The notes under the pieces were generated by a model. That model saw only the letters and a list, made by a program, of their open reading frames with translations, made no database searches and was not told the origin of the DNA. This document shows, in pieces, positions 26,346 to 34,276 of a stretch of DNA of 64,000 nucleotides. Each line of letters begins with the position of its first letter. The stretch's first letter is position 1. The translations under genes and the position numbers were made by a program. Source of the DNA: Lentisphaeria bacterium (lineage in GTDB: Bacteria > Verrucomicrobiota > Lentisphaeria > Victivallales > Victivallaceae); assembly GCA_900768515.1 (NCBI GenBank), contig CAAGDG010000153.1, forward strand, positions 9,028-73,027, written 5' to 3'.

Positions 26346-26387
26346 GAGGCTGCTGCAAAACGGTGAAGTTTTGCAGCAGCCTCTTTT
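26346..26387. terminator. Strong bidirectional terminator between the catabolic operon and clpC
   Basis: A perfect 16-bp stem (26346-26361 and 26368-26383) with a six-base loop is followed by TTTT. Seven A residues precede it, so it also works for the leftward clpC transcript. Confidence 0.93.
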
Positions 26388-26461
26388 CCGTTTCGGTTCG
26401 AAACCGCCGGAAATCCGCGGACCGGGCGGACCATCCCGCCTCGTCCGCGGCCCGGCAACGA

Positions 26462-28957
26462 TTACGCTTCCGGGAAGAAGAGCACCTTCTGCCGGTCGAG
26501 TTCAACCCGGACCTTTCCGGCCTTCTCAAATGTGCCCCGCAACAGCTCCTCCGCCAGCGGATCCTCGATATAACGCTCGACGGCACGCCGCAGCGGACGC
26601 GCTCCGAATTCCGGTTCGTACCCCTTCGCGATCAGGAAGTTCTTCACCTCATCGGAAACCTCGAGATCCAGTTTCCGCCCGAGCAGCCGTTCGCGCAGCT
26701 TGCCAAGCTCGATGTCGACGATCTTGATCAGATCCTCTTTCTCCAGCCTGCGGAAGACGATGATGTCATCGACCCGGTTGATGAATTCCGGCTTGAAAAA
26801 CTTCTTGGCGATGCCCAGAAGCTTCTCATCGCTCTTCTGGCTCTCGGCAAGGGCGTCGCCGCCGAAGCCGAGCGTGCCGCCCCGGGCCAGCTGTTCGGCT
26901 CCGACGTTGCTGGTCATGATGATGATGGTGTTGCGGAAATCGATCCGGCGCCCGAGCGTGTCGGTGATCCGCCCCTCCTCCAGAATCTGCAGAAGCATGT
27001 GCATCACATCGGGATGCGCCTTCTCGATCTCGTCGAACAGCACCACCGAATAGGGACGGCGACGCACCTTCTCGGTCAATTCGCCTCCCTCTCCATGCCC
27101 GACGTAGCCGGGCGGCGAACCGACCAGCCGCGACACGTTGAACTTCTCCATGTACTCGGACATGTCAACCTGAATCAGCGCATCGGCGTCCCCGAACATG
27201 AACTCCGCCAACGCCTTCGCCAGCAGAGTCTTGCCGACGCCGGTCGGACCGAGAAAGATGAACGATCCGATCGGACGATCCGGATTCTTGAGGTCGGCGC
27301 GGCTCCGGCGCAGCGCCCGCGAGATCACCCCGACCGCGTTGTCCTGCCCGATCACGTTCTTCTTCAGCTCGTTCTCCATGCGCAGCAGCCTGGCGCTTTC
27401 GCCCTCCTCCATCTGCTGGAGAGGCACCCCGGTCAACTTGGCGACCACCGCAGCGATGTCGGCGCGGGTAATCTCGGTCCGCTTCGAAGCGCACTCGCCG
27501 CGCCACTTCTCCTGCAGATCGACAATCTGCTGCTTGAGTTCCCGTTCCCGGTCGCGCCACTTGGCGGCGGCTTCAAAATTCTGCTCGACGATCGCCGCTT
27601 CCTTCTTGGAACGGACCTCGTCGATCTCCGCTTCGATCACCGTCGTGTCCGGCGGGGGCGTGACGCTGCTGATCCGGGCGCGGGCGCCGGCCTCATCCAT
27701 CACATCGATCGCCTTGTCCGGCAGGAAACGGCCGGTAATGTAACGGTCGGCCAGCTTGACCGCCGCCTCCAGCGCGCCTTCAGCATAATGAACATGGTGA
27801 TGTTTCTCGTAGGTGCTTTTGAGCCCCTCCAGAATCCGGATCGAATCCTCGACGCTCGGCGGATTGACCATCACCGGCTGGAACCGCCGCTCCAGCGCCG
27901 CGTCCTTTTCGATTCCCTTGCGGTATTCGTCGAGGGTGGTGGCGCCGACGCACTGAAGTTCGCCGCGGGAAAGGGCCGGCTTGATGATGTTGGCCGCATC
28001 CATCCCCCCTTCGGCGCCGCCGGCACCGACAATGGTGTGCAGTTCGTCGATGAAGAGAATTACCTTCTTCGAATTGCGGACCTCGTCGATCACCGCTTTG
28101 ATCCGCTCCTCGAACTGCCCGCGATACTTGGTTCCCGCCACCATCAGCGGCAGGTCGATCGCGTAGATCATCTTGTCGGCCAGCAGGTCCGGAACCCGCT
28201 TGGCGACGATCGCCTCGGCCAGCCCCTCCAGAATCGCGGTCTTGCCCACACCGGCCTCTCCGATCAGAACCGGATTGTTCTTGGTCCGGCGGCAGAGCAC
28301 CTGGATCACCCGTTCGATCTCGTCGGCGCGGCCGATCACCGGATCAAGCTCCCCGCGGGCGGCCAGTTCGGTCAGGTTCCGGCCGAACGCGTTCAGCGCC
28401 GCCAACCCGTCCGGAGCGGCATTGCCCGGCGCGCCACCGCCCTGAAACGGCGCCCCGGAACCGGACTGCGACTCCGAGGCATCCTCTCCATCCGGCAGAT
28501 AATCGGAGTCGAGGGTCTTCAAAATCGCCTGACGGACCTCGTCGAAATTCACGTTCAAATTCTGCAGCACCCGCGCCGCCTGACTCTCCCCCTCCCGCAG
28601 AATCGCCAGCAGCAGATGTTCGGTGCCGATGAAATTGTAGTTCATCGCCTGCGCCTCCTGCGCGGCGAAAACCAGCACCCGCTTGAGCCGCGGCGTCAGC
28701 GGCATCGGACCATCGGTCTTGGTCGCGCCGCCGGTTCCGCAGACCTTCTCCACCTCCAGCCGCAGCTGAGCGAGATTCAGTCCGAGCGACTTGAGCACAT
28801 TGACCGCAACCCCCTCGTTCAGTGCGAGAATGCCGAGCAGAAGATGCTCGGTCCCGATGCGGTCGTGATTGAACCGTTCCGCCTCCTGTTTCGCAAGCAG
28901 CAGAATCTGCCGCGCACGGGGCGTCAGGTTGCCGAAATTGCTTTCTTCATTTGCCAT
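26462..28957 (-). CDS. clpC: ClpC-type AAA+ protease ATPase
   Basis: The 831-residue protein has the full ClpC architecture. Two Clp_N repeats lie at residues 1-150 (IGTEHLLLGIL and IGTEHLLLAIL). NBD1 has Walker A GEAGVGKT (233-240) and the ELHTIVGAGGAEGG loop. A UVR/coiled region (450-478) replaces the long ClpB middle domain, and NBD2 has Walker A GPTGVGKT (570-577) and VLFDEIEKAHPDV. The short middle region separates it from ClpB. It unfolds substrates for ClpP, including damaged and possibly tmRNA-tagged proteins. It is monocistronic with GAGGAGG before the start and a divergent mnmA gene upstream. I did not confirm the ClpP-contact tripeptide. Confidence 0.95.
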   Translation of the reverse strand: MANEESNFGNLTPRARQILLLAKQEAERFNHDRIGTEHLLLGILALNEGVAVNVLKSLGLNLAQLRLEVEKVCGTGGATKTDGPMPLTPRLKRVLVFAAQEAQAMNYNFIGTEHLLLAILREGESQAARVLQNLNVNFDEVRQAILKTLDSDYLPDGEDASESQSGSGAPFQGGGAPGNAAPDGLAALNAFGRNLTELAARGELDPVIGRADEIERVIQVLCRRTKNNPVLIGEAGVGKTAILEGLAEAIVAKRVPDLLADKMIYAIDLPLMVAGTKYRGQFEERIKAVIDEVRNSKKVILFIDELHTIVGAGGAEGGMDAANIIKPALSRGELQCVGATTLDEYRKGIEKDAALERRFQPVMVNPPSVEDSIRILEGLKSTYEKHHHVHYAEGALEAAVKLADRYITGRFLPDKAIDVMDEAGARARISSVTPPPDTTVIEAEIDEVRSKKEAAIVEQNFEAAAKWRDRERELKQQIVDLQEKWRGECASKRTEITRADIAAVVAKLTGVPLQQMEEGESARLLRMENELKKNVIGQDNAVGVISRALRRSRADLKNPDRPIGSFIFLGPTGVGKTLLAKALAEFMFGDADALIQVDMSEYMEKFNVSRLVGSPPGYVGHGEGGELTEKVRRRPYSVVLFDEIEKAHPDVMHMLLQILEEGRITDTLGRRIDFRNTIIIMTSNVGAEQLARGGTLGFGGDALAESQKSDEKLLGIAKKFFKPEFINRVDDIIVFRRLEKEDLIKIVDIELGKLRERLLGRKLDLEVSDEVKNFLIAKGYEPEFGARPLRRAVERYIEDPLAEELLRGTFEKAGKVRVELDRQKVLFFPEA

Positions 28958-28987
28958 CTCAAATCCTCCTCTCTATCCTGAAAAATT

Positions 28988-29015
28988 AATATAACCGGAA
29001 AATTCGACATTTCAA
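28988..29015 (-). promoter_or_regulatory. clpC promoter
   Basis: The minus strand reads TTGAAA (29015-29010), 16 nt, TATATT (28993-28988), 31 nt upstream of the clpC ATG. No CIRCE-type inverted repeat or CtsR heptad repeat is visible around it. Confidence 0.55.
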
Positions 29016-29018
29016 CAC

Positions 29019-29047
29019 TTGAAAAGCAAGATTGCACCCGCCATATT
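29019..29047 (+). promoter_or_regulatory. Probable mnmA-rlmH promoter
   Basis: TTGAAA (29019-29024), a 17-nt spacer and CATATT (29042-29047) lie back to back with the clpC promoter. The -10 box is weak. Confidence 0.4.
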
Positions 29048-29116
29048 AAGGGCCGATACCATCCGGCCCGGAAAATGGAGCTGCGGCCGGTCCGAAACTG
29101 GCAGGTGTTTTATCGT

Positions 29117-30190
29117 ATGAAGGAAACCGTGGTCGTCGCACTTTCCGGCGGAGTGGATTCGTCCGCAGCCGCCGTGCTCGCCCTTCGGGCCGGCCGGGAG
29201 GTCGTCGGCGCGACGTTGCGCCTGCGGCACCCCGATCCCGCATTTGCCGCTTCCAGATTCTGCGCCTCGGAGGAGGATGAACGCGCAGTCGAACAGCTTT
29301 GCAGCCAGCTTGGAATCCGCCACGTCTGCCTCGACCGGTTCCCGGAGTTCTCCGAACGGGTGCTGCGGCCGGCCGCGCTCGCCTACAGCACGGGGCTGAC
29401 GCCCAATCCCTGCTGTGAGTGCAACCCCGCCGTCAAATTCGGCGAACTGCTCCGTTTCGCGGATGAGATCGGAGCCGCCAAACTGCTGACCGGCCACTAC
29501 GCCTCAATTGAATCCGACGGAGAACGGTTGCGGATCCGCCGCGGCGCGGACCCGGTCAAGGATCAGAGTTACTTCCTCTTCCGCCTGACCCAGAAGGAGC
29601 TGGCGCGAATCGAATTTCCGGTCGGCGGCCTCGCCAAAGCTGAAGGCCGCGCCCTCGCCGCCGAATATGGCCTCGCCACCTCCCGGAAACCCGACAGCCA
29701 GGACGCCTGTTTCCTGATTCCCGGAGAGTGTTTCGGCGAGACGCTGCGGCGGCTCTGCGCACTCCCGGAACGGCCTGGCCGATTCCTCTACCGCGGCAGG
29801 ACCGTCGGACGCCACAACGGCATTCACCGTTACACCATCGGACAAAGAAAGGGACTGAACGTGGCGCTCGGCGTCCCCGCCTACATCTCCCGGATCGATC
29901 CGGAGAGCGGTGACATCACCCTGGTCACCGACCCTGCGGAACTCGAATGCCGCAGTTTCCGGGTCGACCGGATCAACTGGCAGTACCGGATGCCGCATCC
30001 CGGCGAAATGGTCGAAGTTCAAATCCGCTACCGCAGCGCCCCGGTGCCGGCCCGGGTGGAGCTTCTGCCGGATCACACGGCAGCGGTCTTCCCCGATCAT
30101 CCGCTCCGCGCGGTCACGCCGGGACAGGCCGCCGTCTTCTACCTCGGACCCATTCTGCTCGGTGGAGGGACCATTCGTTATGCTGATTAA
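29117..30190 (+). CDS. mnmA: tRNA-specific 2-thiouridylase MnmA
   Basis: This 357-residue enzyme inserts sulfur at U34 of tRNA-Glu, -Gln and -Lys. The PP-loop SGGVDSS (10-16) binds ATP. The two catalytic cysteines are Cys102 in NPCCECN (matching the NPD..CN pattern) and Cys198 in DSQDACFL. The central GHYAS (126-130) contacts tRNA, and the C-terminal beta-barrel is present. I start at the ATG at 29117, while a start at 29075 would add 14 residues. It overlaps rlmH by 11 nt, giving a two-gene tRNA/rRNA modification operon. The tRNA-Gln(TTG) gene at 46.5 kb is a predicted substrate. Confidence 0.95.
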   Translation: MKETVVVALSGGVDSSAAAVLALRAGREVVGATLRLRHPDPAFAASRFCASEEDERAVEQLCSQLGIRHVCLDRFPEFSERVLRPAALAYSTGLTPNPCCECNPAVKFGELLRFADEIGAAKLLTGHYASIESDGERLRIRRGADPVKDQSYFLFRLTQKELARIEFPVGGLAKAEGRALAAEYGLATSRKPDSQDACFLIPGECFGETLRRLCALPERPGRFLYRGRTVGRHNGIHRYTIGQRKGLNVALGVPAYISRIDPESGDITLVTDPAELECRSFRVDRINWQYRMPHPGEMVEVQIRYRSAPVPARVELLPDHTAAVFPDHPLRAVTPGQAAVFYLGPILLGGGTIRYAD

Positions 30191-30617
30191 AATTCTGGTC
30201 GTGGGAAAACTCAAAGACCGGGCAATTCAGGCCCGCTGCGATGAATTCGCCAAGTGGCTCACCCCTTATGCAAAACTGGAAGTTGTCGAACTGCCCGACT
30301 CCACCGTCGCCAAAGAGGGTGCGGCAATCCTCCGCGCCCTGGAACGTGAACGCGGTTCGGCCCTGGTCGCGCTCTCCGAAGAAGGCAGGGAATTTTCCAG
30401 TACCGGGTTCGCACAACTTCTCGGCCGTTTCTACCGGAAAGTGGTCTTCGTGGTCGGCGGCCCCTACGGACTTGCTCCGGAAGTCAAGCAGAAGGCGGAC
30501 CTGCTCTGGTCGCTCTCAAAACTGACCTTCACCCATGAACTGGCGCGGCTGCTGCTCTTCGAACAGCTGTTCCGTGCGGTCAACATCCTCCACGGCGGCA
30601 GTTACCACAATCCGTAA
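30180..30617 (+). CDS. rlmH: 23S rRNA (pseudouridine1915-N3)-methyltransferase RlmH
   Basis: This 145-residue SPOUT methyltransferase modifies helix 69 of 23S rRNA on assembled ribosomes. Family landmarks are seen: KILVVGKLKD at the start, LSEEGREFSSTGFA in the middle, the SAM site VVFVVGGPYGL, and the C-terminal knot LSKLTFTHELARLLLFEQLFRA ending HGGSYHNP. Length is close to the usual 155 aa. The ATG at 30180 lies inside the end of mnmA, so translation is coupled. A hairpin follows 23 nt after the stop. Confidence 0.95.
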   Translation: MLIKILVVGKLKDRAIQARCDEFAKWLTPYAKLEVVELPDSTVAKEGAAILRALERERGSALVALSEEGREFSSTGFAQLLGRFYRKVVFVVGGPYGLAPEVKQKADLLWSLSKLTFTHELARLLLFEQLFRAVNILHGGSYHNP

Positions 30618-30639
30618 ATCCAACCGTTTCAAAGACGAA

Positions 30640-30668
30640 AGCGGGAACGGCATGCCGCCATTCCCGCT
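30640..30668. terminator. Hairpin between rlmH and the pseudopilin gene (convergent)
   Basis: AGCGGGAA (30640-30647) pairs with TTCCCGCT (30661-30668) around a 13-base loop that itself contains the 10-base palindrome CGGCATGCCG. It sits between two convergent genes. T-runs on both sides are interrupted, so efficiency is uncertain. Confidence 0.55.
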
Positions 30669-30694
30669 CATTTCATTCCAGGCGTAATCCCGAA

Positions 30695-31363
30695 TCACTC
30701 CGAGAACGTGATGGTTCCGTTGTGATAGGTCTCCTTCAAACGATCTGCGGGAATAAATCCGGCATGCCCGTCCACCCACGCGGTCGAAACCTGCTTGGAA
30801 TTGTGGACCAGCCACGGCGTCCCGCACCAGTCATCCTCCGTGTACCAGAGCTTGACTCGATTGTTGACCGTTCCCTGATTCTTGTCGTCGCAGAGCAGCA
30901 GAAATTCCGTCGGGTTGACCAGACGGCTCCAGACCAGATAGCTGGTGTAGTCCGAAGCCGCGCCGAATGTCACCCGCCCGACGTTGTCCTTGCTGGTGCC
31001 GTCCTGAACCTGTTTGCCAGAATAATTGGCGCCGTAGGAACACTCATCCACCACATTCCATTTGTCCCGGCCGTCGCAGGTGCTCTGAGCCTCCGGACAC
31101 ATCGACTGCCGCGGCGACTCCTCGGAAAGGTAACCCGCGTAACGCAGCACCCGCGCCCAGGAAGGCTCACACTGAATCTTGCCGTCGTGGCTGTCCACGT
31201 ACATCGCAATGTAGGTCATCATCTGCTTGAGGTTGTTCACGCAGGTGATTCCCTTCGCCTTCGCCCGCGCCTGATTCAAGGCCGGGAGCAACATTGCCGC
31301 AAGAATCGCGATGATCGCGATCACCACCAGCAACTCAATCAATGTAAAGACGTGCCTCCGCAT
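30695..31363 (-). CDS. Type II secretion-type pseudopilin, copy A
   Basis: This 222-residue protein starts at the ATG at 31363, behind GGGAGG. It has a short basic leader MRRHV and then FTLIELLVVIAIIAIL, the class III prepilin signal cleaved and N-methylated by a prepilin peptidase, with Glu at mature position 5. An ALNQARAKAKGITCVNNLKQM helix follows, then a beta-rich C-terminal domain with several Cys and the ending WVDGHAGF..DRL, typical of the large Lentisphaerota/Planctomycetota pseudopilin-like family. Its partner gene 70 nt upstream is a close paralogue. These proteins are thought to be envelope or secretion-associated, but their exact function is unknown. Confidence 0.9.
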   Translation of the reverse strand: MRRHVFTLIELLVVIAIIAILAAMLLPALNQARAKAKGITCVNNLKQMMTYIAMYVDSHDGKIQCEPSWARVLRYAGYLSEESPRQSMCPEAQSTCDGRDKWNVVDECSYGANYSGKQVQDGTSKDNVGRVTFGAASDYTSYLVWSRLVNPTEFLLLCDDKNQGTVNNRVKLWYTEDDWCGTPWLVHNSKQVSTAWVDGHAGFIPADRLKETYHNGTITFSE

Positions 31364-31433
31364 CTTAATTCCTCCCGCTGTTTTTTCCTGGCTTCGTTTG
31401 AAATGAAAAACGGTTGAACAACAACTGTTACGA

Positions 31434-32111
31434 TTATTCGGCAAATTCAAGCGTTCCGTTGTAATAAGTTTCGGCGAATTTGCCGCGCGTTGAAAAATCG
31501 ACGTGGCCGTCCGCCCACGCGGTCGAGACCTGCGTCGGATTGTGGACCAGCCACGGGATTCCGCACCAGTCATCCTCCGTGTTCCAGAGCTTGGCATGAT
31601 TCCGGGTCTTGTTCTGCGCCTTGGTGTCGCAGAGGAACAGAAACTCGGTGGGATTCTTCATCTGGCCGAACACCAGATAAGAGCAGTTGTCCACACCGTC
31701 AACCTTGACATTGGCCTGCCGGTCTTTGTTGTTTCCGTTCTCATCCACGATGCGCCCGAGATAGTTGCAGCCGTAGGCGTAATTGTAGAGGACGTCCCAC
31801 TCCTTGCCGGTCGACTCCGGCGAGGAATCCGCCTCGGGACACATGAACTGCTTCGGAGAATCCTCCGAGAGCAGCCCGGCGTATCCCATCGCGCCCGACC
31901 AGGAGGGATATTCCGTCATGATCTTGCCGTCGTAGGAGTCCAGGTAGAGGGCAGTATAGGTCATCATCTGTTTGAGATTGTTCACACAGGTGATCCCCTT
32001 CGCCTTCGCCCGCGCCTGATTCAAGGCAGGAAGCAGCATCGCCGCAAGAATCGCGATGATCGCGATCACCACCAGAAGTTCAATCAGGGTAAAACAGGTC
32101 TTTCGTTTCAT
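31434..32111 (-). CDS. Type II secretion-type pseudopilin, copy B
   Basis: This 225-residue paralogue of the downstream gene has an identical FTLIELLVVIAIIAIL segment and NNLKQMMTY helix, with a diverged beta domain ending WADGHVDF. The leader is MKRKTC, where copy A has MRRHV. AAGGAG lies before the ATG at 32111. Conserved Cys pairs (TCVNN, FMCPEA, DDWCGIPW) are shared by both copies and may form disulfides in the periplasm. The first genes of the leftward pair have a promoter at 32174-32146. Tandem duplication is evident from the near-identical first 50 residues. Confidence 0.9.
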   Translation of the reverse strand: MKRKTCFTLIELLVVIAIIAILAAMLLPALNQARAKAKGITCVNNLKQMMTYTALYLDSYDGKIMTEYPSWSGAMGYAGLLSEDSPKQFMCPEADSSPESTGKEWDVLYNYAYGCNYLGRIVDENGNNKDRQANVKVDGVDNCSYLVFGQMKNPTEFLFLCDTKAQNKTRNHAKLWNTEDDWCGIPWLVHNPTQVSTAWADGHVDFSTRGKFAETYYNGTLEFAE

Positions 32112-32145
32112 TGGGACAACTCCTTCGTATTGGTTCTATTGTTAT

Positions 32146-32174
32146 ATTATGTCATAAAATTGACGAAAAAGCAA
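32146..32174 (-). promoter_or_regulatory. Promoter of the pseudopilin pair
   Basis: The minus strand reads TTGCTT (32174-32169), 17 nt, CATAAT (32151-32146), about 35 nt before the ATG. It is divergent from the promoter at 32264. Confidence 0.5.
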
Positions 32175-32263
32175 GTGAAGATTGCCAAAAAAACATCTTT
32201 TTCCCCTCCATCATCCCTCTTTTTTCTCGATTTCAGAAACCGGATTTTTTCCTTGGTCAACCC

Positions 32264-32292
32264 TTGACAAACGAAATGTTTTATCCTATCTT
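32264..32292 (+). promoter_or_regulatory. Promoter of the phosphoesterase/propeller gene
   Basis: TTGACA (32264-32269), a 17-nt spacer and TATCTT (32287-32292), 41 nt upstream of the ATG. Confidence 0.6.
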
Positions 32293-32333
32293 TCTTCAAA
32301 TTTCGAAATCCCTTACAGGAGAATTCAGGAACA

Positions 32334-34142
32334 ATGTTTCGATCTGCTATTATTATAATTCTATTTTTTGTTAGTATATCCGCCATTTCCGCGCCAGTAA
32401 AAATCACTGTGCTCTCCGATCTGCATGTTTCCCCGGGAAACATTGCGGAAACCAGTCTGCGCGAAACCGTCCGGGAAATCAACCGGTCCGACGCGGATCT
32501 GGTGGTGGTGACCGGGGATCTGACCAACCGGGGCGCCACGGCGGAACTCGAAACCGTCAAAAAGATTCTCGACCTCCTGAACAAGCCGTATTATGCGATT
32601 CCGGGCAATCACGAGACCAACTGGTCGGACAACGGGGCGCAGACGTTCCCCCGGCTTTTCGGCGGCGACCGGTTCGCCTTCCGGCAGGGCGGCGCGGTGC
32701 TGATCGGACTTTCCACCGGACCCTATCTCAAAATGGGCGACGGCCACGTACGCGCCGAAGATCTCACCTTCCTCAAAGACTCCCTCGCCCGACTGGCCGA
32801 CGACGGTGCGCCGGTGCTGCTCTTCCTCCACTATCCGCTGGCGTCGGAACTTTCCAACGCCGCAGAAATCACCCGGGCGCTGACCGCATTCCGGGTTGCC
32901 GCGGTGGTCAGCGGGCATACCCACTCGCTGGTCCGGCGCGAGATTTACGGGTACGACAGCATCATCTGCCGCCCCCTCGTCGGACGGGACCGGAGCACTG
33001 GTTACGTAGAGCTGGAATTCAAAGACGGCCGGGTCGAAGCGAAGGAAAAACGGCTCGGCGACCCGGTCAGAAAAGCGGTTCCGTCCGGATCACCGATTCC
33101 GGTTCCGCCCCCGGAACCGACGGCTCCGACGCCGGGCGTCGTCATCGAACCGATCCGCCGCGACCCGGCCTCCGTCTTCTCCTCCGCCGCTTTTGACGGG
33201 GAACGGCTCTTCTACACCACCAGCGACGGACGGCTGGTTGCCGTCAGCGCGTTGGACGGTTCTCTTCTCTGGGAACGGAAACTCGCCTCGGCCCTGTATT
33301 CGACCCCGGCCATCACAAAGGGAGTGGTCCTGACCGGCAGCATCGACAATCGTCTCGTCGGCGTCGGGGCGGCGGACGGAGCACTCCGCTGGGAGATTCC
33401 GACCGTCGCGCCGGTGACCGGTTCCGGACGCGCCGCCGGAGGGAATTTCTTCTGCGGCGGCGGGGCGCGGGAGTTCTTCCGGATCGAACCGGAAAGCGGC
33501 AGGGTTCTCTGGAAGAGCGCCCCGGCAACCGGGACCTTTCAAGCGCCGCCGGCGGTCTCCGAAGAGCTGATCGCCACCGGCGCCTGGGACACCCGGCTCT
33601 ATGCGATTTCGGCGCGGGACGGCAAGACCCTCTGGAGCTGGAGCAACGGGAAATCCCAGCCGCTCTTCTCGCCCGGCAATGTGGTTCCGGTGATCACGGA
33701 CACCCAGGTGGTCATCGTCGCACCGGACCGCTTCATGACCGCGCTGGACCGGAAGAACGGGAAACAGCTCTGGCGCGACCATTCCCTCCGGTTCCGGGAG
33801 TCGCTCGGCCGCTCCGCCGACGGGAAGCGGATCTACGCCAAAACCATGGATGGCGAACTGGTCGCCGTCGCCGCCGACCGCCCGGGATTCACCCTGCTCT
33901 GGAAATGCGATCTCGGCATCGGCTACGATCACGCCCCCTGCCCCATTCTTGAGTCGGCCGGAATCGTCTACGCCGGCAGCCGCCGGGGCGTCATCGCCGC
34001 GGTCCGGGCCGCGGACGGGAAGCTGCTCTGGAACTTTCGCGCCGGAAGTTCCGCAGTGAATGGATTCACCGACGGCGGGACGTGCGTCTATTTCACCCTG
34101 ATTGAAGGCGTGATCGGCCGGATCCGCGCCGGACAACGCTGA
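32334..34142 (+). CDS. Secreted metallophosphoesterase fused to a PQQ-type beta-propeller
   Basis: This 602-residue exported protein has a signal peptide (MFRSAIIIILFFVSISAIS). Residues 22-235 form a calcineurin-like phosphoesterase with SDLHVS (Asp29, His31), VTGDLTN, IPGNHET and VSGHTHS. A Pro-rich linker (VPPPEPTAPTPG, about 260-272) leads to a C-terminal propeller with six repeats of the form DG..LW (SALDGSLLW, AADGALRW, ESGRVLW, RDGKTLW, KNGKQLW, AADGKLLW), a PQQ_2/BamB-like domain. The phosphoesterase may act on periplasmic or surface substrates, with the propeller as a binding module. The fusion is unusual but recurs in environmental Bacteroidota-like genomes as far as I recall. It is monocistronic. 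Confidence 0.85.
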   Translation: MFRSAIIIILFFVSISAISAPVKITVLSDLHVSPGNIAETSLRETVREINRSDADLVVVTGDLTNRGATAELETVKKILDLLNKPYYAIPGNHETNWSDNGAQTFPRLFGGDRFAFRQGGAVLIGLSTGPYLKMGDGHVRAEDLTFLKDSLARLADDGAPVLLFLHYPLASELSNAAEITRALTAFRVAAVVSGHTHSLVRREIYGYDSIICRPLVGRDRSTGYVELEFKDGRVEAKEKRLGDPVRKAVPSGSPIPVPPPEPTAPTPGVVIEPIRRDPASVFSSAAFDGERLFYTTSDGRLVAVSALDGSLLWERKLASALYSTPAITKGVVLTGSIDNRLVGVGAADGALRWEIPTVAPVTGSGRAAGGNFFCGGGAREFFRIEPESGRVLWKSAPATGTFQAPPAVSEELIATGAWDTRLYAISARDGKTLWSWSNGKSQPLFSPGNVVPVITDTQVVIVAPDRFMTALDRKNGKQLWRDHSLRFRESLGRSADGKRIYAKTMDGELVAVAADRPGFTLLWKCDLGIGYDHAPCPILESAGIVYAGSRRGVIAAVRAADGKLLWNFRAGSSAVNGFTDGGTCVYFTLIEGVIGRIRAGQR

Positions 34143-34191
34143 AATCATCGCCGGCGCCGCGGTTATTGTCGCGGGAAAAGAAAAGATTTCA

Positions 34192-34219
34192 TTGCATTTC
34201 CCGGAACGGATGCTATATT
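34192..34219 (+). promoter_or_regulatory. Promoter of the polysaccharide exporter genes
   Basis: TTGCAT (34192-34197), 16 nt, TATATT (34214-34219). In the leader an 8-bp stem (34233-34240 with 34258-34265) may form before the permease start at 34277. Confidence 0.55.
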
Positions 34220-34276
34220 GTGCAGAAGTTCCGGAACGGTTGAAATTACGGCAGAAGACCGTTCCCTTCAGGTTTT

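Noticed and set aside
26363..28981. 872-aa plus-strand open frame opposite clpC
   Set aside because: It is antisense to the strongly conserved clpC reading frame. The translation is rich in Arg/His/Pro with no domains, and the length arises from GC-rich codon bias.
28988..29047. CIRCE or CtsR heat-shock operators at clpC
   Set aside because: Neither the inverted CIRCE repeat nor the CtsR heptad repeat is present near the promoter.
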